A stretch of 64,000 nt of DNA, taken from assembly GCA_017399695.1 (NCBI GenBank), contig JAFQBK010000016.1, forward strand, positions 248,001 to 312,000. The letters are read 5' to 3'. The notes under the pieces were generated by a model that searched no databases, was not told where the DNA came from, and saw nothing but the letters and a program-made list of their open reading frames with translations. Positions 17,224-25,952 of the stretch are shown here, piece after piece. Each line of letters starts with the position of its first letter. Positions within the stretch are counted from its first letter, which is position 1. The position numbers and the translations under genes were made by a program. Source of the stretch: Clostridia bacterium (GTDB lineage Bacteria; Bacillota; Clostridia; UBA1381; UBA9506).

Positions 17224-19460
17224 TACGCGTCTGCCTCCTCAATCAATCGGCAAGCGATTTCGGCATTGCTCTTCGCCTTATCCCTTAAGATTTCCAAATT
17301 ATCTTTGAGCTTCGTTCGAATTTCTTCTTCCTCTTCCAAAACCGTACGAAGTTGTGCGCAAAGCGCCTCTTTCGTAAGCGTATCGGCATCCACAAAGTAT
17401 TCCATTCCGAGATATTTCATAAATCCGCTGACTTTCGGGTCATAGGCGATAGCAACCGTCGGAACATTTTTATCTGCCGCATAAATCAGCGAATGGAGTC
17501 GCATTGCAAGCATCACGCGGCATTCACCCGTAATGGCGACCATATCCTCTGCGCCGAGACGCTTCGTCAAAATATAATTTTCTACCGAAAGCTTTGACGA
17601 AAGCTGTTTCGCTACCGTAACATCCTCCGGATGCTTTAAGGGCAGAAATAGCGGCTTTAAGCCGTATTCCGCGCAAATTTCATCCAGCGCCAAAGAAAGC
17701 TCGTCCAAAAAGTCTGGCCTGCAGTTTTTCCACGCACGCACGGACACGCCCAGCAATTTTTCCGCCGGTTTTACGCCAAATTCTTTTAACACCTCACTCG
17801 CACGTTCAGGAGAGGATGCCACAAGCGTCAGTGCCGGGTCTGCCGTGACGCAAACCTTATCTAAAGGAATACCGAGTGATTTTAATTCTTCAAAGGAATC
17901 ACTTTCACGAAGTGTTATTTTCTCTACACAAGAAAGTACTTCTTTTACACTCTCCCGGTTTTTCGGTCGGTGAATCGGACCGATGCCATTGGCATAAACC
18001 ATCACCGGAATGCCCTCTTTTTTCGCTGTTTCTATCAAGGACAAGTAATACCAAAGAGACTTATTCGACGTCACGTCCTGAAGCAAGCTTCCGCCTCCGC
18101 TGATAAACAGTTTGCTCTTGCGGATGGTTTTCTTAAATTTCATCAGGCGATATCTGTTCTGCGCATACACACCATACTCCTGTGCCGTCTGCTTCGGAGA
18201 TTTGGACAACACCATCAAACGGATATGCGGATTGTGTGCCCGAAGGTTCTGAATCATGGCATATAAAAGTGCCTCATCTCCTGAATTCTGGAAACCGTAA
18301 TAACCGGATATCACCGCATCAAACTTTTTCGGGTCAACCGCCGCGCGATACATTTTTACCGCATCGTCAGCCATACGAGTCACGGAATAATCCTTTTTAA
18401 TCAGCTCTCTGCCGTAGGTGCCGAGGCGTTTATTTTCTTCCTCAGTATTTTCAAACAGCACGGTTAAGTCACGCAGTAAGAGTTCCGGCGTTGACATCTC
18501 TAAGCCTCTGCAGCAGAAGTTAGTATCAATACCGACTGCCAGTTTATCTTCATCAAAGATGCCAATGTAACCCTCGTTGCCGGCAACAATAACCGGTTTT
18601 TGACAAGCCATTGCTTCCAGGGCGGAACGGGAAACACCGATAAAAACATCTCCCAAATTTGCAAATTTATAAATATCTGAACGGCCGCCGGTCAGCGTAA
18701 TATAGTTCTTTCCTGCCGCCTGATTTTCCGCATCCGCTTTTTCTTTTAATTTGTCGAACACATTACCGCCGCCGACAATAACAATCTCAAGGTCAGGCTT
18801 CATTTCCAAAAGCTTCGGTGCAATTTCAACCAGATGAAAAGCGACCAGAGCGCGGTCCTCATCCATTCGGCTGATATACACAATTTTCGGCGAGCTTTCT
18901 GATAAACCAAACTCTTTTATGATATCTGAAGTATCTGCCTCAGGCGAAAATTTATTGGTATCAATACCATTAATAGTTACAAAAATATCTGTCGGGTTGA
19001 TATGGTAATTATCCATCAGGTATGTCTTTATATCCTCGCTGACAGCTACTACTTTTTCACCCCAGTCGGAAATGTACTTAAGACCACGGTCCGTACGGAA
19101 TACCCAATGCGCCGTGGTTACAAAGGTAAAGCGCATAAAACGGGCAAGGATTCCGCACAAAAACGCAGGGATTCTGCCGTGCGCATGGACAATATCTATT
19201 TTCTCATCTCGAATGATTTTCCTTAAAAGAGAAAGAGAACGCAGAACTTTGCCCGGACTTTTGGTATGCATCGGAACTTCATAATGGCGGATGCCCGCCG
19301 CTTCAAGCTCGGACACATAGACACCGCCGCGCGACGCTACAACTACATCAAATCCCTGACGCTTGAGTTCTAAAGAAAGCTCCAGTACATGGGTCTCTGC
19401 GCCGCCGATATCAAGTCGCATCAATGTCATCAGGACTTTTTTGCCCGTAATATTCTCCAC
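17223..19460 (-). CDS. Fusion: GT4 glycosyltransferase + CsaB pyruvyltransferase
   Basis: A 745-aa two-enzyme protein. Residues 1 to about 375 are a GT-B glycosyltransferase of family 4: MRLDIGGAETHVLELS, HAHGRIPAFLCG, the phosphate-binding YISRMDEDRA and the C-terminal RSALEAMACQKPVI. Residues about 383-745 are a polysaccharide pyruvyl transferase of the CsaB type: SGYYGFQNSGDEALLYA, ISGGGSLLQDVTS, ANGIGPI and MAMRLHSLIYAADKNVPT. CsaB transfers pyruvate from PEP to the secondary cell-wall polymer that anchors SLH-domain proteins. The fusion would join sugar addition and pyruvylation of one polymer; both halves look intact. The start is GTG with GAGGG 7 nt upstream. It overlaps ruvX by one base. 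Confidence 0.88.
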   Translation of the reverse strand: MENITGKKVLMTLMRLDIGGAETHVLELSLELKRQGFDVVVASRGGVYVSELEAAGIRHYEVPMHTKSPGKVLRSLSLLRKIIRDEKIDIVHAHGRIPAFLCGILARFMRFTFVTTAHWVFRTDRGLKYISDWGEKVVAVSEDIKTYLMDNYHINPTDIFVTINGIDTNKFSPEADTSDIIKEFGLSESSPKIVYISRMDEDRALVAFHLVEIAPKLLEMKPDLEIVIVGGGNVFDKLKEKADAENQAAGKNYITLTGGRSDIYKFANLGDVFIGVSRSALEAMACQKPVIVAGNEGYIGIFDEDKLAVGIDTNFCCRGLEMSTPELLLRDLTVLFENTEEENKRLGTYGRELIKKDYSVTRMADDAVKMYRAAVDPKKFDAVISGYYGFQNSGDEALLYAMIQNLRAHNPHIRLMVLSKSPKQTAQEYGVYAQNRYRLMKFKKTIRKSKLFISGGGSLLQDVTSNKSLWYYLSLIETAKKEGIPVMVYANGIGPIHRPKNRESVKEVLSCVEKITLRESDSFEELKSLGIPLDKVCVTADPALTLVASSPERASEVLKEFGVKPAEKLLGVSVRAWKNCRPDFLDELSLALDEICAEYGLKPLFLPLKHPEDVTVAKQLSSKLSVENYILTKRLGAEDMVAITGECRVMLAMRLHSLIYAADKNVPTVAIAYDPKVSGFMKYLGMEYFVDADTLTKEALCAQLRTVLEEEEEIRTKLKDNLEILRDKAKSNAEIACRLIEEADA

Positions 19461-19535
19461 GCTTTTCCCTCTTTTCCCGTTGTTTTTAACCTCTTTTCAC
19501 TATCCCCAAAAAACAGATGGAGATACATAAATATA

Positions 19536-19576
19536 ATAACACAGAATCCGCGCAAAAACAACGGATTCTGTGTTAT
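19536..19576. terminator. Hairpin terminator after tlyA
   Basis: A perfect 15-bp stem, ATAACACAGAATCCG and its complement, with an 11-nt A-rich loop, 15 bp after the tlyA stop. The stem ends in A/T pairs rather than a long T-run. It separates the tlyA unit from the fusion gene. Confidence 0.75.
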
Positions 19577-19591
19577 TGTAACAAAAACGTA

Positions 19592-20401
19592 TTATTTATC
19601 TAACATTTCATGCGAGCGCATAACAACTTCCTTTGCCGCTCCCAAAATTTCTACGGTACTCTTTTCTCCCTTTTTCAAATAGACTAAATATTCAATATTC
19701 CCCTCCGGACCTTTGACCGGAGAATACGTAAGCCCTAAAATGCCGAAGCCAAGTTCTTCCGCCTTTTCGCACACACGGACAACGACTTCTTCGTGAACAG
19801 CCGGGTCACGGACAACGCCTTTTTTCCCGACCTTTTCCTTACCTGCCTCAAATTGAGGCTTGATCAGAGCCACTACCTCGCCCCCACCCCTTAAAAGCCG
19901 GTGCACTACAGGAAGTACCAACGAAAGCGAGATAAACGCTACATCAATGGATGCAAAGTCAAGCGGCTCGCCCACCTGCTCCTCGGTCACATGACGGATG
20001 TTGGTGCGTTCCATATTTACCACTCTCTCATCCGTACGCAAACTCCACGCAAGCTGACCATAGCCGACATCTACTGCATACACCTTTTTTGCGTTATTCT
20101 GAAGCATACAATCGGTAAAGCCACCCGTTGAGGCGCCCACGTCCATACAAACGGCATTTGACAGGGTAATCGGAAATTCCTGCATAGCTTTTTCCAGTTT
20201 CAAACCGCCGCGGCTGACATAACGGAGCGTACTTCCACGCACCTCAACCTTTTGGCCCTCGGTCACAGTCATTCCAGCTTTATCGCATTTTTGTTCATCT
20301 ACATATACAATACCGGACATAATGATTGCCTTTGCCTTTTCCCGGCTGGGGGCTAAACCATGGTCCGTCAGATATACATCCAGGCGTATTTTTTCTGCCA
20401 A
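19592..20401 (-). CDS. tlyA: TlyA family rRNA 2'-O-methyltransferase
   Basis: A 269-aa SAM-dependent methyltransferase. The N-terminal S4 RNA-binding domain covers residues about 5-65 (RLDVYLTDHGLAPSREKAK). The FtsJ-like catalytic domain shows VSRGGLKLEKAM, the SAM loop MDVGASTGGFTDCML, and KPQFEAG. TlyA methylates 16S and 23S rRNA at ribose 2'-OH; capreomycin sensitivity depends on it in mycobacteria. The start is TTG, directly after the nth stop codon, with AAGGAG 9 nt upstream. It is the last gene of a long unit with nth and the phosphodiester glycosidase. Confidence 0.92.
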   Translation of the reverse strand: MAEKIRLDVYLTDHGLAPSREKAKAIIMSGIVYVDEQKCDKAGMTVTEGQKVEVRGSTLRYVSRGGLKLEKAMQEFPITLSNAVCMDVGASTGGFTDCMLQNNAKKVYAVDVGYGQLAWSLRTDERVVNMERTNIRHVTEEQVGEPLDFASIDVAFISLSLVLPVVHRLLRGGGEVVALIKPQFEAGKEKVGKKGVVRDPAVHEEVVVRVCEKAEELGFGILGLTYSPVKGPEGNIEYLVYLKKGEKSTVEILGAAKEVVMRSHEMLDK

Positions 20402-21061
20402 CTATGCTCTCTCCTTTTTTGTCTGCTTTTGTCCCTTGATTGCAAAGTCACACACCACCGCCAAAGGACAATCGGCGCATCGTGGTCTGCGTGCAATACA
20501 AAGGTTGCGGCCATGCTCGACTATCTGGTGGCAAAACAGTGCCGAATACTCCGGTGGGATAATCTTCACCAGGTCTTTTTCGACCTTCGGCGGGTCGGTT
20601 TCTTTGGTCAGACCCAACAACTTTGTGATTCGCTTGCAATGTGTATCCACCACAATTGCAGGCTTTCCAAACACATCACCGATGACTAAATTGGCAATTT
20701 TTCTGCCGACGCCGGGAAGGCTCAAAAGTTCCTCCATGGTTTCGGGAACAACACCACCATATTGGGTAAGCAAAACTTCTCCGCATCTTTTTAAGTTTTT
20801 CGCCTTGTTATGATAAAAGCCCGTTGAATGAATTAAGCGTTCAAGCTCTAAAATATCTGCCTCCGCAAAGGCCTTAGCATCCGGAAACCGCGCAAACAGT
20901 GCCGGAGTGACCAGATTCACCCTAGCGTCGGTACACTGTGCGGCAAGCTGTGCCGCGACAATCAGGTGAAATGGGTCTTGGTATTCCAGCGTACACGGAG
21001 CTTCGCCGTAAAGCTCATTCAGTTTTTCTCGTATAAACGAAACCTTTTCCTTTTTAGTCAT
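20402..21061 (-). CDS. nth: Endonuclease III (DNA glycosylase/AP lyase)
   Basis: Base-excision repair enzyme for oxidised pyrimidines. It shows the helix-hairpin-helix LPGVGRKIANLVIG, the catalytic Lys and Asp region (VVDTHCKRITKLLGL: here Asp precedes THCKR, and the preceding GRK Lys is the nucleophile) and the C-terminal 4Fe-4S loop CIARRPRCADCPLAVVC (Cys-x6-Cys-x2-Cys-x5-Cys). At about 219 aa it is full length. The frame opens with a GTG at 21068-21070; I prefer the ATG at 21059-21061, spaced 5 nt from GGTGA. Confidence 0.95.
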   Translation of the reverse strand: MTKKEKVSFIREKLNELYGEAPCTLEYQDPFHLIVAAQLAAQCTDARVNLVTPALFARFPDAKAFAEADILELERLIHSTGFYHNKAKNLKRCGEVLLTQYGGVVPETMEELLSLPGVGRKIANLVIGDVFGKPAIVVDTHCKRITKLLGLTKETDPPKVEKDLVKIIPPEYSALFCHQIVEHGRNLCIARRPRCADCPLAVVCDFAIKGQKQTKKERA

Positions 21062-21073
21062 CCTGCTCACCCG

Positions 21074-23410
21074 TTACTCTAAAATCTTCTTCCAGTCATA
21101 AGTTACTTCATCGCCATTGACTGTCACCAAAAGATATTTTACATACGAAATATTGGTTGCCGGCGGTTTTAAGCCGATGCTTGGGAACACGCCCGCTGTA
21201 TTTACATAACGGATACCGTTTTCCAGATAATTCTCGTTCTTAAAGCCTCCGCCGAATACATAAACGTTTTTTCCTTTTGATGCCGCTTCAGAAAGAATTT
21301 CATCAAAGAACTTCTTTTCCGTTTCATTGGTTGATATGCCCGGCTTGGTCAGGAATACAAAGATGTTATCCCCTTTTGCTCCGGCTACGTCCTCACGAAA
21401 CTTAACCCACTGCGATGCACCGCCGTCTGCGATGGTACCATTTCCATTATCCAGTGTAATAAAGGTGCTGTTTTTATGCGTAAAGCTTTGATAGGAACGA
21501 GCGGTGAAATATTCCTCTCCTAAATTCGAAATGGAGTTTTCATCAAACTCGCTGCCGACAAAGGCGTGCAAATCACTTGCCTTTGCCATCGCCGCTGAGG
21601 CGCGGTTCATTAGAAACAAATCAAACAAGGTCTCCGGCGTTCTGGTATTTCCAAACACCGTAAATTGGAATCCGCCTTCGTTAAGCTCTTCTGTACGATT
21701 CTGGCTATCGGGACTCGCTTTTCCCGTCGGCACACTGATTTCCTCTGCGCCGTCAATCATCAGCGCCATAGAGGCACTTGCCGCACCGAAGTTCGCAGTC
21801 ATTATGGTTGCTCCTTTCGAGAGCGCCTTAACAGTATCCCCGTTTCTTTCTGCGATTGGCTCTTCAATCACAAAATCGGTATCAGAAATACTGATTTTTG
21901 CTTTTTTACCCTCTTCATCCCATCCATAAAGTACAGGAGAAATAATTTTCCCCGACTTGCTCGTCTGCTTTTGGGTTGCAAACTGCATTCGTTTGGGAGA
22001 ATCTAAAACCGTAAGTTCAATTTCTTCATCGATTCCCTGATAGCTTGCACGCAGAACCGCTGTGCCGGTACTCGTCGGGTAAAACACGCCGTTTTTAACG
22101 CTTCCCGAACCACGCTCGACCGACCATTTTACTTTTTCTGCATCTATTTCACAAAATAAATCATTTTCATCATACGCTTTGACGTTCATGGCTCGGCTCG
22201 TATTACGGAAAACCTTTGTATCCTCTGTTGATAAAACAAGGGATGCGGGTTTTCCGGTCGGCGTAAGGCTGGATACAATACCTACCGAGTTGGTTACCGC
22301 ACGGTTTGCACCATCCGACGGCTGATTTGCCACTGTCTGCTCGCCGTCTTCTTTAATCGCAAGCAAGGTCGAACCGCCACCATCAAAATTCATCGCGTGA
22401 TAGCATCCCAAATCAAGCATCAGTTCGCCCAGCTGTTTCTGGCTCATGCCTTTTGCATCACTCCGGCGTCCATCCACTGCTACAAGCGTAATCACCTCGC
22501 CGCTTTCGTCAATACCGACTATGCTGCGCGGGTGATAGCCCGTGATGTTATGGGAAAACGAGGTTTGAGGTACTCCGTTTGCCAAAACGATGCCACCGCC
22601 GCCGACGGCATTTTCAATTTTTTCATAGTCAGGTGTGGTGCTGACTGCAAGCTCTACCTTATCGCCCACCTGAAGATGATCATCAATAAAGGTGTTTTTG
22701 GTGAGGTTTGAAGTCAGAACAAAGCCGCCCTCCGGAATCTCGCAGGGTTCACTGTCCCACCGTTTATCAACAACCTCACCCTCAGCATTTACGATGATCT
22801 CCTGAACTGCACCGCTTGCACCTAAAGAAAGCGTGTTCCAGCGGTCCGTATACATCACAAGACCATCTAAGTCGTGATACTTATTAAGCGCAACTACTTT
22901 CTCACTGACGCCGTCCGGCGCAGTGACCGTAATATCAAAGGTAAAGCTGTTTAGATGGAGCGTCAAATCTTCTTTGAGCTGATATAAGACGTTCATTGAC
23001 TCGGCGGTTGAAGCGGTAGAGTGAAGCTCACCGCCAATGACTTCCATGCCAACCGGCGAACCCTTTCCCGACTCGCCCCGCTTGCTTGCGAAAAAGTCCG
23101 CATTGATTGCCGCAACCGTATCGTGATTTTTTGCAGAAGCAAGCGTACTTTCTAAATACGATACACCCTTTTCACTTCTTAAAACCTGAAAGGCAAGGTG
23201 CGGCTCAGTCAGGTCAGCTCGTACGATATGAATATCCTGCCATCCGTTTTCGTAAAGTCTCTTGATGTGACGATAGCTGACCCCTTTGACAAGGTTTTTT
23301 GTTTCAATGATATCCTCTAAATAAGCTCCGCCGGCAAGCGCTGACGGCACGAATGCCGTAAAAAGCACAACTGCCAAAAGCAAAGCTCCCAGTTTTTTTA
23401 CTGCCTTCAT
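21074..23410 (-). CDS. Secreted phosphodiester glycosidase with degenerate phosphoesterase domain
   Basis: A 778-aa exported protein. Signal peptide to about residue 26 (SALA). The phosphodiester glycosidase (NAGPA-like) domain covers about residues 90-390, with AAINADFFAS, GYHPRSIVGID, VDGRRSDAKGMS and MNFDGGGSTLLAIK. Two Ig-like (Big) segments follow, residues about 400-560. The C-terminal 200 residues align by eye with a calcineurin-like metallophosphoesterase, but the metal ligands are changed: FGNTR for FGDTR, HAFVGSEFDE, FVFLTKP where a His pair is usual, and VFGGGF where GH is expected. It probably acts on glycosyl-phosphodiester links in envelope polymers; the substrate is unknown. 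ATG with AAAGGAG. It is 12 bp before nth and 10 bp after galU. Confidence 0.82.
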   Translation of the reverse strand: MKAVKKLGALLLAVVLFTAFVPSALAGGAYLEDIIETKNLVKGVSYRHIKRLYENGWQDIHIVRADLTEPHLAFQVLRSEKGVSYLESTLASAKNHDTVAAINADFFASKRGESGKGSPVGMEVIGGELHSTASTAESMNVLYQLKEDLTLHLNSFTFDITVTAPDGVSEKVVALNKYHDLDGLVMYTDRWNTLSLGASGAVQEIIVNAEGEVVDKRWDSEPCEIPEGGFVLTSNLTKNTFIDDHLQVGDKVELAVSTTPDYEKIENAVGGGGIVLANGVPQTSFSHNITGYHPRSIVGIDESGEVITLVAVDGRRSDAKGMSQKQLGELMLDLGCYHAMNFDGGGSTLLAIKEDGEQTVANQPSDGANRAVTNSVGIVSSLTPTGKPASLVLSTEDTKVFRNTSRAMNVKAYDENDLFCEIDAEKVKWSVERGSGSVKNGVFYPTSTGTAVLRASYQGIDEEIELTVLDSPKRMQFATQKQTSKSGKIISPVLYGWDEEGKKAKISISDTDFVIEEPIAERNGDTVKALSKGATIMTANFGAASASMALMIDGAEEISVPTGKASPDSQNRTEELNEGGFQFTVFGNTRTPETLFDLFLMNRASAAMAKASDLHAFVGSEFDENSISNLGEEYFTARSYQSFTHKNSTFITLDNGNGTIADGGASQWVKFREDVAGAKGDNIFVFLTKPGISTNETEKKFFDEILSEAASKGKNVYVFGGGFKNENYLENGIRYVNTAGVFPSIGLKPPATNISYVKYLLVTVNGDEVTYDWKKILE

Positions 23411-23420
23411 GGTATCTCCT

Positions 23421-24293
23421 TTATTTGCTTACAACTTCCTTTAAGTATTTCATAAATTCTTCCGACAAGTCTTTGCGGCGCAGTGCATACTCAACTGTCG
23501 CCTCTAAAAATCCCATTTTATTTCCAACATCGTATCTTCTGCCAATGAAATCATAGGCATACATTTCCTGCTCTTTCGCAAGTGTTTTTAATGCGTCTGT
23601 CAACTGGATTTCGCCGCCGGCACCCGGTTTCGTATTTTCAAGATGAGTAAAGATTTCCGGTGTAATGATGTAGCGACCCAACACCGCAACATTGGTCGGC
23701 GCTTCCTCTCGCTTCGGTTTTTCCACCATATCATGAACGCGCCACATTCTGTCCGCAATCTGCTCGCCGGATACGATGCCGTATTTATTGACTTCGCTTT
23801 CCGGAACGGACTGCACACCCAAAACGCTCGCCCGGTATTTATCATACATTTCAATCATCTGCGAAAGGCAAGGCTTTTCTGCGTTATAAACGACATCATC
23901 GCCCAGCAATACTGCAAACGGTTCATTGCCCACAAAGGATTTTGCGCAGTAAATGGCGTGGCCCAAGCCTTTCGGCTCTGCCTGACGCACATACTGAATA
24001 TTCATCATCGAGCGAATCTGTTTCATTTCCTCGAGCACTGCAGTTTTTCCGCTTTTTTCGAGTTCCGTTTCCAGTTCATAGGACTTATCAAAATGGTCTT
24101 CGATGCATTTTTTCGTGCGGCTGGTGATGATAAGCAAATCGGTAATGCCGGATGCTGCCGCTTCTTCGATGATATACTGAATGGTCGGTTTGTCCACAAT
24201 CGGAATCATTTCCTTCGGGACTGCCTTTGTCGCCGGTAAAAATCTTGTTCCTAATCCTGCTGCGGGAATAACTGCTTTTCTGATGGTAGCCAT
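23421..24293 (-). CDS. galU: UTP-glucose-1-phosphate uridylyltransferase
   Basis: Makes UDP-glucose for wall polymers and glycolipids. The nucleotide-binding motif PAAGLGTRFLPATKAVPKEM, the substrate motif VEKPKREEAPTNVAVLGRYI (split over residues about 185-205) and GRRYDVGNKMGFLEATV are all present. The 290-aa length is standard. The frame continues upstream to 24356, but the ATG at 24291-24293 has AAAGGAG 6 nt before it. It overlaps nothing and lies 25 bp after the TtcA-like gene. Confidence 0.95.
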   Translation of the reverse strand: MATIRKAVIPAAGLGTRFLPATKAVPKEMIPIVDKPTIQYIIEEAAASGITDLLIITSRTKKCIEDHFDKSYELETELEKSGKTAVLEEMKQIRSMMNIQYVRQAEPKGLGHAIYCAKSFVGNEPFAVLLGDDVVYNAEKPCLSQMIEMYDKYRASVLGVQSVPESEVNKYGIVSGEQIADRMWRVHDMVEKPKREEAPTNVAVLGRYIITPEIFTHLENTKPGAGGEIQLTDALKTLAKEQEMYAYDFIGRRYDVGNKMGFLEATVEYALRRKDLSEEFMKYLKEVVSK

Positions 24294-24318
24294 AACGTTC
24301 TCCTTTATATCGTCAAAT

Positions 24319-25047
24319 TTATTTTTTCGTCTTTCCAATCGGTTTCCAACCGTCAAGCCCGGAGCTTACCAATGCGGTAAATGCGCGGTCTTTTAATCCT
24401 CTGTTTTCCTTGTCGAGTGTTCTGAGCACCTCCTTGACATAGCTTCGCTTGGTGTTTTTATCGGCGGGACAGGTGTTTTCTACGACAGGATAATTCTCCT
24501 CTTTCGCTTTTTTGCGAATCATCTTTTCCTCCACATAAATCAGCGGACGAATCACCGTGATTTCGCTTCTTGTAAGATAGGTCACAGGCGAAAAGCACCC
24601 GAGCTGACCTTCAAAAAACAGGCTTAAATAAAAGGTTTCAATCACATCGTCATAGTGGTGTCCCAAAACCACCTTATTACAACTGTGAGCTTTTGCTGCG
24701 TTGTTTAATGCACCGCGTCTTAAGTTTGCACATAGCGCACAGGGATTCTTCTCCTGCCGATAGTCAAACACAATTTTGCGAATGTCTGTTTGTTCAATGA
24801 TATAAGGAATATTTCGTTCCTTGCAAAACGCCTTAATCGGCGAAAAGTCCATATCCTCTCCGCCCAAATCCAGCGTAATCGCCATAAGTTCAAACTTTTT
24901 AGGGTAAAAGCGCCTGAGTCCGTCAAGTGCTGCCAGTGCTAAAAGTGAATCCTTGCCACCCGAAACCCCAACAGCGATGCGGTCACCCTCTTCTATCATA
25001 CCGTAATCCTCGACTGCACGGCGGACACGGCTTAAAATCTGTTTCAT
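24319..25047 (-). CDS. TtcA-like tRNA thiolation ATPase
   Basis: A 242-aa PP-loop ATPase of the TtcA/TtuA group, which adenylates a tRNA base before sulfur insertion. Seen: the PP-loop VSGGKDSLLALAAL, the central CALC (Cys-x2-Cys) in ALCANLRRGALNNAA, GHHYDDVIET, and a later Cys in NTCPAD; these three cysteines would hold a 4Fe-4S cluster. TtcA makes 2-thiocytidine at position 32, but the short bacterial relatives in Clostridia are not all assigned to one position. AAAGGAG precedes the ATG. The neighbouring galU and YitT genes give no hint of function. Confidence 0.82.
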   Translation of the reverse strand: MKQILSRVRRAVEDYGMIEEGDRIAVGVSGGKDSLLALAALDGLRRFYPKKFELMAITLDLGGEDMDFSPIKAFCKERNIPYIIEQTDIRKIVFDYRQEKNPCALCANLRRGALNNAAKAHSCNKVVLGHHYDDVIETFYLSLFFEGQLGCFSPVTYLTRSEITVIRPLIYVEEKMIRKKAKEENYPVVENTCPADKNTKRSYVKEVLRTLDKENRGLKDRAFTALVSSGLDGWKPIGKTKK

Positions 25048-25074
25048 ACATTTCTCCTTTTGTGCGTGGGTATA

Positions 25075-25923
25075 TCAGACGCTGCGAAATCCCCGACCGA
25101 TAATTTCGCTACTGGTCGTAATAATTACAAATGCGTGCGGGTCAATTTCTTTAATTTTCGTGCGCAGTTTCACTGCTTCTGCACGCTTACAAACCGTATG
25201 AATCATTGTTTTCTCATCTTTTGTGTATTCGCCGACAACGGTGCTTGCCGTTACGCCGTGGTGCAGTGTTTGAATGATAAACTCGGAGATTTCCTCTCGC
25301 TTTTTGGTAATTACAACAAAATATTTGCAAGTATTTAAATTTTCTATCACGCCATCAACTAAAAAGGCTTTTGCAAACAAGCCGAGCAGCGAAAACAATC
25401 CTGTGGTTACGCCGAAAACGAAAAATGCACTCGAGGCAACCAAAAAGTCCACAGCCAAAAGCGATTTTCCAACATCCAGCGAGGTGTACTTTTTCAGAAT
25501 CAATGCCGCAATATCCGTACCGCCCGAAGATGCATTTGCGTTAAATATCATTGCAGAACCGATGGAGGTCAGAAGCATTGCGTATACCAATTCCAACAGC
25601 GGTTCCGAAGACAGAGGCTCGCTAATTGGAATCACAAGCTCCAAAAGATATGTAACCGCCGAGTACAGCATACTACAATAGACGGTTTTTAGGCCGTTTT
25701 GTTTCCCCAAAAACAAAAAACCTAATATTAAAAGTACGATATTAAGCACCCAAATCCAGATGCCTGCCGAGATAAAAGTAATCGGCGCTAAAATGGTAGC
25801 AATACCCGTGACACCACCGGTTGCAAAGCCATTGGGGATTTTGAAAAAATACACGCCAACAGCCAGTAACAGTGACCCCAAAGTCATCATTCCGAAATTT
25901 ACCCATTTTTTCTTCTTCATCAT
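25075..25923 (-). CDS. YitT family membrane protein
   Basis: A 282-aa protein with five or six hydrophobic segments in the first 190 residues, including the repeated glycine-rich YitT pattern (PNGFATGGVTGIATIL and NANASSGGTDIAALIL). A soluble C-terminal DUF2179 domain of about 80 residues follows (EYTKDEKTMIHTVCKRAEAV). The family is widespread in Firmicutes; its transport substrate is not known. AAGGGG precedes the first ATG; a second ATG follows directly and could be used. Confidence 0.88.
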   Translation of the reverse strand: MMKKKKWVNFGMMTLGSLLLAVGVYFFKIPNGFATGGVTGIATILAPITFISAGIWIWVLNIVLLILGFLFLGKQNGLKTVYCSMLYSAVTYLLELVIPISEPLSSEPLLELVYAMLLTSIGSAMIFNANASSGGTDIAALILKKYTSLDVGKSLLAVDFLVASSAFFVFGVTTGLFSLLGLFAKAFLVDGVIENLNTCKYFVVITKKREEISEFIIQTLHHGVTASTVVGEYTKDEKTMIHTVCKRAEAVKLRTKIKEIDPHAFVIITTSSEIIGRGFRSV

Positions 25924-25952
25924 AAGCCCCTTATATCTTCCGTCTTTTTGTA

